The translations under genes were made by a program, and so were the position numbers. A stretch of DNA of 25,053 nucleotides from Bacteroides sp. (GTDB taxonomy: Bacteria > Bacteroidota > Bacteroidia > Bacteroidales > Bacteroidaceae): contig DXLM01000048.1 in assembly GCA_019414725.1 (NCBI GenBank), positions 1 through 25,053 on the forward strand, in the 5' to 3' direction. Shown one piece after another: positions 9,229 through 15,404 of the stretch. Each line of letters begins with the position of its first letter. Position 1 is the stretch's first letter. The notes beneath the pieces were generated by a model. The model was not told the origin of the DNA. It made no database searches and saw nothing but the letters and a program-made list of their open reading frames with translations.

Positions 9229-9831
9229 TTATTTTCCATTCTCTTTCTGTGAATCAGGATTCTTTTCCTGTCTGTTCACACCTCCAAGGAATTTTTCTAC
9301 TTTTATTTTGCGCTGCAGCTGCATCATACCATAATAGAAAGCTTCCGGACGAGGAGGACATCCCGGAATATATACATCGACCGGAATAATTTTGTCTATA
9401 CCGTTGACTACATGATATGATTTAATGAACGGTCCTCCGGAAATGGTACATCCGCCGACTGCTACGACATATTTGGGTTCTGCCATCTGGTCGTACAGAC
9501 GTTTCAGTACCGGAGCCATCTTGTAGGTAATAGTTCCTAAAACCATAATCATGTCTGCTTGTCGCGGAGAGTTACGTGTTACCTCAAATCCGAAGCGTGC
9601 CATATCGTAACGTGCAGCTCCCAATGCCATAAATTCGATGGCACAACAACTTGTTCCGAATGTCAGTGACCAGAGTGAATTGCTTCTTCCCCATTCGATG
9701 AGTTGGTCTACTGTTCCTATGACTACTCCGGCACCGTCACGGTTCAGTTCATCTACCATGCGTTGCAGGTAATCATTGTTTTTGAACTCATCGTATTTCA
9801 TTGAACGGATTGCTGGTTTTTTTACTTCCAT
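9229..9831 (-). CDS. nuoB: NADH-quinone oxidoreductase subunit B (NuoB), cluster N2
   Basis: 200-residue subunit carrying the terminal 4Fe-4S cluster N2 that reduces quinone. Cluster ligands are visible as the tandem Cys62-Cys63 (GTSCCAIEF), Cys128 (VGGCTISGGPF) and Cys158 (IPGCPPRPEA). The conserved loop ARFGFEVTRNSPRQADMIMV (78-97) is present. I chose the ATG at 9831: a strong Shine-Dalgarno, AAGGAG, lies 7 bases upstream, and the family starts here. The in-frame ORF could extend to 9942, but that part lies inside nuoA and encodes nothing NuoB-like. The gene overlaps the nuoA end by 10 bases. The charged C-terminal tail (NRQEKNPDSQKENGK) is unusual in composition but unlikely to matter for the fold. 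Confidence 0.97.
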   Translation of the reverse strand: MEVKKPAIRSMKYDEFKNNDYLQRMVDELNRDGAGVVIGTVDQLIEWGRSNSLWSLTFGTSCCAIEFMALGAARYDMARFGFEVTRNSPRQADMIMVLGTITYKMAPVLKRLYDQMAEPKYVVAVGGCTISGGPFIKSYHVVNGIDKIIPVDVYIPGCPPRPEAFYYGMMQLQRKIKVEKFLGGVNRQEKNPDSQKENGK

Positions 9832-10172
9832 TCCAATGCTCCTTTCCGCCATGCATATGCCAGGCCTAATATTAATACTAATAAGAAAAATGCCACACAC
9901 ACCAAGGCATAAGTACCGACTTCGTTGACTACTACTGCCCACGGAAACAAAAATACTGTTTCGATATCGAACATCAGGAACAGAATGGCAAACAGGTAAT
10001 ATCCTACCTTAAACTGTACCCATGATTGCCCTCGTGTCGGGATTCCACATTCATAAGGCTCTCCCTTCTGTGGATTGAACGACCGCGGTGCGATAAGCTT
10101 TGCGATTGTCATTGCGACTACTACTAAGGCTATGGCCGTCAGAATGACAACAATTAAAAATGTGAAAAACAT
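9822..10172 (-). CDS. nuoA: NADH-quinone oxidoreductase subunit A (NuoA)
   Basis: First gene of the operon. It encodes the 116-residue, three-helix subunit at the junction of the complex I arms. Signatures: KGEPYECGIPTRGQSWVQFK (36-55) and FAILFLMFDIETVFLFPW (61-78), including membrane acidic residues Asp69 and Glu71. The ATG at 10172 starts directly at the first helix (MFFTFLIVVIL); an in-frame start 13 codons upstream would add a Tyr/Lys-rich stretch translated from the AT-rich leader. Its last codons overlap the nuoB start and contain the nuoB ribosome-binding site. Two hairpins lie in its leader. Confidence 0.96.
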   Translation of the reverse strand: MFFTFLIVVILTAIALVVVAMTIAKLIAPRSFNPQKGEPYECGIPTRGQSWVQFKVGYYLFAILFLMFDIETVFLFPWAVVVNEVGTYALVCVAFFLLVLILGLAYAWRKGALEWK

Positions 10173-10197
10173 AAATAGAATTTTATATTTGTAAATC

Positions 10198-10287
10198 GTA
10201 TATATATACACTCTCTATATGGTAAAACGCCCTTTACCATATATAAAGAATAAAATCTAGCCTGATCTCTATCGTTATAGAGAGGCT
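10198..10287 (-). promoter_or_regulatory. nuo leader with two hairpins and an alternative pairing segment
   Basis: In minus-strand order, hairpin 1 is formed by TCTCTAT/ATAGAGA (10283-10277 with 10272-10266, loop of 4), extended by AGCC/GGCT (10287-10284 and 10262-10259) past a 3-base bulge. Hairpin 2 is a perfect 11-bp stem TATATGGTAAA/TTTACCATATA (10243-10233 with 10226-10216) and a 6-base loop. A third segment, TATAGAGAG (10219-10211), is the exact complement of CTCTCTATA (10284-10276), the first arm of hairpin 1. It could therefore displace hairpin 1 and open the base of hairpin 2. Mutually exclusive structures are the pattern of attenuators. GTATATATATAC (10198-10209) is a further palindrome. 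No convincing -7 box was found between this element and nuoA. The complementarity is seen; switching is inferred. Confidence 0.5.
10259..10287 (-). terminator. Hairpin after the small exported ORF (possible terminator)
   Basis: A stem of 7 bp plus 4 bp separated by a bulge begins in the stop codon of the small ORF. On the minus strand it is followed by AGATTTTATTC, a moderate T-run. It could end the small gene or act as the first hairpin of the nuo attenuator. On the plus strand a T-run also follows (10297-10302). Confidence 0.4.
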
Positions 10288-10681
10288 AAATCAATATTTT
10301 TTCTAACGTATAAATGTAATAGGAAATTGTCTTGTTTATCGGGGGGTGATTGAAACAGGCAAAACTTCGATATACGGTGATATTATAATATACCGCTAAA
10401 CATATAACATTACGTAATACCGATTTGAAATCGTAAGTATTGATGTTTTGTATAATAATTGCCTTATTGGGGAGATCTGTATGATTTTGAGAGAATAGGT
10501 GTTGGATGGTTTTTTCCATGGGCGACTGAGGTTCCTGTATCTCACTGTAAGTTGTTGTGCAGGATACGGAAGCTGTATTGTCGGTATGTTGTGCGGGTAC
10601 ACAAACGACATTCCCTATAATGACCATTATAAGGAAAGCAAAGAAAAATATTGTTGCCTTTCTCACCTGTTTACCCATCAT
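10286..10681 (-). CDS. Small putative exported protein upstream of nuoA
   Basis: 131-residue ORF from the ATG at 10681 (a second ATG follows at once); I do not recognise a family. The N-terminus looks like a signal peptide: Lys/Arg-containing start (MMGKQVRK), hydrophobic core about 10-28, and a plausible cleavage after Ala30 (VPA). A polar middle part (about 31-70, rich in T, S, Q, H) follows. The C-terminal half is Ile/Tyr/Asn-rich and could be partly a translation of AT-rich noncoding DNA. A good -7 element (TATCTTTG, 10710-10703) sits at the right distance for a short leader. The stop lies in a hairpin. It precedes nuoA on the same strand by about 110 bases and might be co-transcribed with it. 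Whether it is a real gene is uncertain. Confidence 0.45.
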   Translation of the reverse strand: MMGKQVRKATIFFFAFLIMVIIGNVVCVPAQHTDNTASVSCTTTYSEIQEPQSPMEKTIQHLFSQNHTDLPNKAIIIQNINTYDFKSVLRNVICLAVYYNITVYRSFACFNHPPINKTISYYIYTLEKILI

Positions 10682-10702
10682 ATACCTATCTGAAAACGGG
10701 TG

Positions 10703-10710
10703 CAAAGATA
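10703..10710 (-). promoter_or_regulatory. -7 promoter element for the small ORF (and perhaps nuo)
   Basis: TATCTTTG on the minus strand matches the Bacteroidota primary-sigma -7 consensus TAnnTTTG. A transcription start about 6-8 bases downstream would leave a leader of about 15 bases before the ATG at 10681. No clear -33 TTTG is visible at the expected spacing. Confidence 0.45.
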
Positions 10711-10985
10711 GTGATTTATTTTTAGTCTTTTTAATAGGATTGTATAAAAAAACAAAATGCAAATAGCTTGTAATTCTGAAAATCCGGTCGTATTATAAGA
10801 TTTCGAACATGAAGGACATTTAGTGAAAAATAAGTGATTCTTATAGTTTTCTTTTTATTGTTTTTCTAAACAAGTATTGTAGAAGAATTGCTATTATGAA
10901 AATTGTCAGATACCATTATAGTTTCTTTTATCCTTATACTTAGGTTTGATGTTGAATGAGCAAATGTTTGATTGTCAGTTGTAAA
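10711..10985. other. AT-rich noncoding gap between trkA terminator and small ORF
   Basis: About 275 bases of AT-rich sequence with no ORF of plausible coding character, no RNA gene and no obvious repeat. It carries the upstream part of the small ORF's promoter. I see no remnant of a potassium-channel gene here. Confidence 0.5.
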
Positions 10986-11023
10986 AAAGCCTTGCTTTAT
11001 TTTGTTGTGTAAAGCAAGGCTTT
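10986..11023 (-). terminator. Rho-independent terminator of dxs-trkA
   Basis: Perfect 14-bp stem AAAGCCTTGCTTTA (10986-10999) with its complement (11010-11023) and a 10-base loop. On the minus strand the stem runs into a T-tract (TTTTTT across 10988-10983), 58 bases after the trkA stop. Confidence 0.9.
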
Positions 11024-11080
11024 CGTATAGAATGACTATGTAAATACGTTTTGTAAAGAGTAAATAACTGGGCTTAGAAT

Positions 11081-12421
11081 TTAGTTGAAAAATTTTTCCA
11101 GCTTCTTGATCATCATTCCCAGACAGAACACTACTACGTGGTCGTTTTCCATGATGGTGGTGTTACCTGTAACCAGGATACCTTCTCCGTTTCTGATGAG
11201 TCCTCCGATAGTAGCTCCTTTAGGAAGGCCCACATCTTTTACCTGAGAGCGAGTGATGCGTGAGCCTGCTTTTACTGTAAATTCTGCTACATCGGCGTTG
11301 GCAAATGTCAGACACTTGACATTTGATACATCGGCATCCAGCATCATTTGGTAGATATGGCTGGCGGCAATGAATTTTTTATTGATAACAGTACCTATAT
11401 CCAGACTCTCTGCCATACTGATATAGTCTATGTTTTCGACTTCGGCTACGGTTTTGCTTATACCTAAACGTTTAGCTGCCAGGCAGGCAAGAATATTTGT
11501 TTCTGAATTTCCGGTCAAAGCAACAAATGCTTCTGTATTTTTGATTCCTTCTTCCAGAAGCAGTTCCATATCTCGTCCGTCTCCGTTGATAATCATTACC
11601 TTATCATCTACCAGTTCGGTAAGTCGGTTGCATCGGTTGAAGTCACTCTCAATGATTTTAGTACGCATGTATTCGGGCATATATTGTACGGTACGTACGG
11701 CTATACGACTTCCACCCATAATCATCACGTTGCGGATATCAGCTTCATTCTCTTTTCCAGCAATTTTCCGGATATAAGGAATATATTTTTTTGTTGTTGT
11801 AAAATATACGATGTCATTCAAAATAATAGTATCATCACCTCGGGGAATGATTGTTTCGCTGCCACGTTTGATTGCAACAATATGGAAAGGGATATTTCTT
11901 CCTCCCAACTCATGCAGAGGTACATTCAGAATTTCTGCTGTTTCTTTCATCTTGGTTCCGAGTAAAACTAATGCTCCTCCAGCGAACTCCCACCATTGAC
12001 GAATCCAGCTCATCTTTACGGCATCTACAATTTCTTTCGCTGCCAGCATTTCCGGATAAATTAGGGAGTCGACTCCCAGTTTGGCAAAAAACTCTTTATG
12101 CTTAGGAAGCAGATACTCGTAGTTATTGATTCGTGCAACTGTCTTTTTGGCTCCCAGGCTAGTAGCCAGCATACATGCGGTCATATTCCTGCTTTCATCC
12201 GGAGTTACGGCGATAAACAAGTCTGCACCTGCTACTCCCGCTTCTTTCAATCCTGAAATCGAAGTAGGGGGTATGTTGACGGCGAGCAGATCGAAGTTAC
12301 TGCCTAGTTTTCCCAGTCTTTCTTCGTCGTCGTCCATAAGGATAATATCTTGTTTCTCACCTGATAAGAGTTTGGCCAGGTGTGTTCCTACAGCTCCTGC
12401 GCCGGCAATGATAATCTTCAT
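11081..12421 (-). CDS. trkA: Trk system potassium uptake regulatory protein TrkA
   Basis: 446-residue cytoplasmic protein with two tandem RCK units that bind NAD(H)/nucleotide and gate a Trk/Ktr potassium channel. Unit 1: Rossmann motif GAGAVGTHLA (7-16) with acidic Asp30 at the end of the second strand, and a TrkA_C-like domain about 140-215. Unit 2 starts near 229 with MGGSRIAV (235-242), followed by IIESD (257-261) and a TrkA_C domain about 370-446. The second motif lacks the third glycine (Ala241), so nucleotide binding may be weaker there. The ATG overlaps the dxs stop as ATGA. Usually a trkH channel gene is nearby, but downstream there is a terminator instead. Confidence 0.94.
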   Translation of the reverse strand: MKIIIAGAGAVGTHLAKLLSGEKQDIILMDDDEERLGKLGSNFDLLAVNIPPTSISGLKEAGVAGADLFIAVTPDESRNMTACMLATSLGAKKTVARINNYEYLLPKHKEFFAKLGVDSLIYPEMLAAKEIVDAVKMSWIRQWWEFAGGALVLLGTKMKETAEILNVPLHELGGRNIPFHIVAIKRGSETIIPRGDDTIILNDIVYFTTTKKYIPYIRKIAGKENEADIRNVMIMGGSRIAVRTVQYMPEYMRTKIIESDFNRCNRLTELVDDKVMIINGDGRDMELLLEEGIKNTEAFVALTGNSETNILACLAAKRLGISKTVAEVENIDYISMAESLDIGTVINKKFIAASHIYQMMLDADVSNVKCLTFANADVAEFTVKAGSRITRSQVKDVGLPKGATIGGLIRNGEGILVTGNTTIMENDHVVVFCLGMMIKKLEKFFN

Positions 12422-14325
12422 GAGTTCAGAATATGAATTAATGTATTATATATACCTGTTTGATCGATACCACAAATGGAGTAAAGAGCATTTACAGGAC
12501 CATGTTGTATAAAATGGTCAGGAATACCCATACGCTTTACCATAGGGGTGTAGTTATTGTCTGACATAAATTCCAGAACAGCACTTCCCATTCCACCTTT
12601 GAGCACTCCATCTTCTATTGTGATGATACGTGAGAATTTTTTTCCTATCTCGTGTAATAATGCTTCATCCAGTGGTTTTAAAAAACGGAGATCGTAGTGG
12701 GCAATGCTGCAATTATGAGTATTCTCGGCTTCTGTAATAGCTTTGGCTGCTGTATTTCCGATAGGACCGATTGTGATTACAGCCAGGTCGGAACCGTCTT
12801 TCAGTTTTCTGCCCTTTCCCACTTCAACAGCTTTAAGTGGACATTCCCAGTTGGTCAGCACACCTCGTCCGCGAGGATAGCGGATAACAAAAGGACCTTG
12901 GTCGGGAAGCTGTGCTGTATACATCAGCCGGCGCAGTTCCTGTTCGTCGTAAGGTGAAGCTATTGTTAGGTTAGGGATAGGACGTAAATACGCCAGATCG
13001 AATACGCCATGATGCGTTGGACCGTCTTCTCCTACTAAGCCAGCACGGTCTAGGCATAACACTACATTCAGTTTCTGTATGGCTATGTCGTGGATAATAT
13101 TGTCGTATGCCCGTTGCATGAACGAGGAGTAAATGTTACAGAAAGGCAGTAATCCCTCTTTGGCCATACCTCCCGAAAAAGTTACGGCATGTCCTTCGGC
13201 AATGCCTACATCGAATGCACGGTCGGGCATAGCTTTCATTAAGATATTCATAGAACAGCCAGTAGGCATGGCTGGAGTCACTCCAATAATTTTGTCGTTC
13301 TTTTTTGCCAGTTCCAGTAAGGTTTTGCCAAACACATCCTGGAATAAAGGTGGCATACCACTTGTATCATTTACGATTCTTTCTCCAGTTTCTTTATCGA
13401 ATATGCCTGGAGCATGCCAGATGGTGGCTGCTTCTTCCGCAGGTTTGAATCCTTTGCCTTTGATTGTATGGATATGAAGTAGTTTCGGTCCCTTCATGTC
13501 CTTAATTTCTTTCAGTACTTTTGCCAGAGCAAAAACATCGTGTCCGTCTACTGGACCGAAGTAGCGGATATTCATTCCCTCAAAAATGTTCTGTTGTTGG
13601 GTAAGAACAGATTTCAGGCTATTGTTGAAACGGATTAAGCTTTTCCGGCGTTCTTCATTCAGAACTCCCCACTGATGTAGCTTCTTTGAGATGTTATATC
13701 TCAGTCGGTTGTATCCTTCTGATGTTTGGAGATTTAGCAGATATTGTTTCATTCCTCCTACGCTCCGATCGATCGCCATGTTGTTATCGTTCAAGATAAT
13801 CAGCAAATTGTTGGGAGTAGAAGACGCATTATTCAATCCTTCAAAAGCCAGCCCGCCACTCATCGAACCATCCCCGATTACGGCTACTACATGGCGGTTT
13901 TCTTCACCTTTGCGGGCCGCAGCAACAGCCATGCCTAGAGCTACGGAGATAGAGTTGGATGCATGTCCACAGGTAAACGTATCATATTCGCTTTCTGACG
14001 GTGAGGGAAAAGGGCATAAACCGTTTAGTTTTCTGTTTGTACAGAAACGGTCACGACGTCCAGTCAGTATCTTATGTCCGTACGCCTGATGTCCTACGTC
14101 CCATACAATGCGGTCATAGGGGGTATTGAATATATAATGAAGTGCAACAGTTAATTCTATTACTCCTAAACTTGAACCAAAATGCCCGGGATTGCGAGAA
14201 AGTTCATCAATGATTTTATCCCTGAGCTCCCGACAGACCTCAGGTAAAGACTCGATAGGAAGATGACGCAAATCTTCCGGGCTATCTATTTTATTCAACA
14301 ATTCGTAAGAAATGGGTTGTTCCAT
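12418..14325 (-). CDS. dxs: 1-deoxy-D-xylulose-5-phosphate synthase (Dxs)
   Basis: Thiamine-diphosphate enzyme that condenses pyruvate and glyceraldehyde 3-phosphate to DXP, the first step of the MEP isoprenoid pathway and a source for thiamine and pyridoxal. 635 residues, as usual for Dxs. Visible motifs: GHFGSSLGVIELTVALHY (47-64), DVGHQAYGHKILTGR (76-90, with active-site His79), the thiamine/Mg motif GDGSMSGGLAFEGLNNA (151-167) closing with LNDNN, and AEGHAVTFSGG carrying the catalytic Glu that activates the cofactor. I chose the ATG at 14325; the in-frame upstream extension (to 14394) is Cys/Lys-rich leader translation and crosses the promoter. It is translationally coupled to trkA. Confidence 0.96.
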   Translation of the reverse strand: MEQPISYELLNKIDSPEDLRHLPIESLPEVCRELRDKIIDELSRNPGHFGSSLGVIELTVALHYIFNTPYDRIVWDVGHQAYGHKILTGRRDRFCTNRKLNGLCPFPSPSESEYDTFTCGHASNSISVALGMAVAAARKGEENRHVVAVIGDGSMSGGLAFEGLNNASSTPNNLLIILNDNNMAIDRSVGGMKQYLLNLQTSEGYNRLRYNISKKLHQWGVLNEERRKSLIRFNNSLKSVLTQQQNIFEGMNIRYFGPVDGHDVFALAKVLKEIKDMKGPKLLHIHTIKGKGFKPAEEAATIWHAPGIFDKETGERIVNDTSGMPPLFQDVFGKTLLELAKKNDKIIGVTPAMPTGCSMNILMKAMPDRAFDVGIAEGHAVTFSGGMAKEGLLPFCNIYSSFMQRAYDNIIHDIAIQKLNVVLCLDRAGLVGEDGPTHHGVFDLAYLRPIPNLTIASPYDEQELRRLMYTAQLPDQGPFVIRYPRGRGVLTNWECPLKAVEVGKGRKLKDGSDLAVITIGPIGNTAAKAITEAENTHNCSIAHYDLRFLKPLDEALLHEIGKKFSRIITIEDGVLKGGMGSAVLEFMSDNNYTPMVKRMGIPDHFIQHGPVNALYSICGIDQTGIYNTLIHILNS

Positions 14326-14351
14326 CCGGTTTTTATTCAATATTAATTTCA

Positions 14352-14359
14352 CAAAAATA
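14352..14359 (-). promoter_or_regulatory. Candidate -7 element of dxs-trkA
   Basis: TATTTTTG on the minus strand matches TAnnTTTG. A start about 7 bases downstream gives a leader of about 20 bases before the dxs ATG at 14325. The -33 region is not convincing. Confidence 0.4.
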
Positions 14360-14381
14360 CGATAAATATGTGTATTGTGTT

Positions 14382-14389
14382 TACATTTG
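14382..14389 (+). promoter_or_regulatory. Candidate -7 element of the GSCFA/murF-alr operon
   Basis: TACATTTG on the plus strand matches TAnnTTTG. It would start transcription about 20-25 bases before the ATG at 14418. It lies only 22 bases from the divergent dxs -7 candidate, so the two promoters would overlap in their upstream regions. Confidence 0.4.
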
Positions 14390-14417
14390 CACAAAAAATA
14401 ATGAACAATGTTTGCTT

Positions 14418-15404
14418 ATGGAGTTTAGAACAAAAGTAGAATTGCCGGTCGGACAATCTAAAATTTGTCATTCGGATTTACTTATGTCATGGGGGTCTTG
14501 TTTCTCGGAAAATATAGGAAAACTATTGGTAGATAATAAGTTTAATTGTGACATAAATCCTTTTGGCATTTTATATAATCCTTTTTCAATAGCAAAGTCC
14601 ATATCTCTATTATTGGATGAAAAGGTATATGGTGAGGACGACTTACGCTTTGACAAAGGAATTTGGTATAGTCTGATGCATCATAGTTCTTTTTCTTCAT
14701 CAGACAAGTTAGAGTGTCTGAATAAAATCAACTTCCGCATGATAAAGGGAAGTGCTACGTTAGGTAAGGCTAACTGGCTGATTATTACTTGGGGAACTGC
14801 ACGGGTTTATGAATGGAAAGAAACTGGAGAAGTTGTTGGAAACTGCCATAAACTGCCAGATAAATTGTTTGTACGGCGTCTGTTGGATGTAGACGAAATC
14901 GTATCAGTTTATATTTCTTTACTTGAAAAGATTCGCTTGGTGAATCCGGAGGTACAGATCTTGTTTACGGTTAGCCCGATACGTCATGCGAAAGACGGCT
15001 TACATGGCAATCAGTTAAGTAAGGCAGTACTTTTGCTGGCAATCGAAAAAATATGTCAGAAGTTTTCATATTGTCATTATTTTCCGTCATATGAGATTCT
15101 GTTGGACGAATTGCGTGATTATCGTTTTTATGCCGATGATATGCTTCATCCGAGCCAGCTTGCCATAAACTATATCTGGGAATGTTTTTGTGAGTGCTTT
15201 TTCACAACAGAAACGTTGCATATAATGAAGGAATGGCAAGAAATAAAAAAGGGGCTTGACCACCGTCCTTTCAATGCAAAATCGGAAGCTTATTATACTT
15301 TTCTAAGTCAAATAATGTTAAAGATAGAAAGGTTAAAAGAAAAATTACCGTACTTAGACGTACAAAATGAAATAACATTATGTCAAACTCGATTGAAGAA
15401 ATAA
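14418..15404 (+). CDS. GSCFA-domain protein (SGNH-hydrolase-like)
   Basis: 328-residue protein of the GSCFA family, which is common in Bacteroidota and some proteobacteria and lacks a firmly established substrate. The eponymous motif appears as WGSCFSENIGKLL (25-37), with Ser replacing the final Ala; this Gly-Ser block resembles the nucleophile block of SGNH hydrolases. Further conserved blocks are INPFGILYNPFSIA, WGTARVYEW, FTVSPIRHAKDGLHGNQLSK and YADDMLHPSQLA, whose Asp-x-x-His pair resembles the catalytic Asp/His of that fold. No signal peptide is seen, so it is probably cytoplasmic. The ATG at 14418 fits the family start. Its last 25 bases overlap murF-alr, which suggests coupled translation and a possible link to cell-wall or amino-sugar chemistry; that link is inference. 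Confidence 0.88.
   Translation: MEFRTKVELPVGQSKICHSDLLMSWGSCFSENIGKLLVDNKFNCDINPFGILYNPFSIAKSISLLLDEKVYGEDDLRFDKGIWYSLMHHSSFSSSDKLECLNKINFRMIKGSATLGKANWLIITWGTARVYEWKETGEVVGNCHKLPDKLFVRRLLDVDEIVSVYISLLEKIRLVNPEVQILFTVSPIRHAKDGLHGNQLSKAVLLLAIEKICQKFSYCHYFPSYEILLDELRDYRFYADDMLHPSQLAINYIWECFCECFFTTETLHIMKEWQEIKKGLDHRPFNAKSEAYYTFLSQIMLKIERLKEKLPYLDVQNEITLCQTRLKK

Noticed and set aside
9832..9942. Upstream extension of nuoB giving a 237-residue product
   Set aside because: It lies inside nuoA in another frame, and the ATG at 9831 has a strong AAGGAG site and the normal family start.
10396..10611. Second minus-strand ORF (71 codons) in the pre-nuoA region
   Set aside because: It lacks a signal peptide and a promoter, and overlaps the better-supported 131-residue frame.
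14326..14394. N-terminal extension of dxs by 23 residues
   Set aside because: It crosses the proposed promoters and has no similarity to Dxs N-termini; the ATG at 14325 matches the family start.
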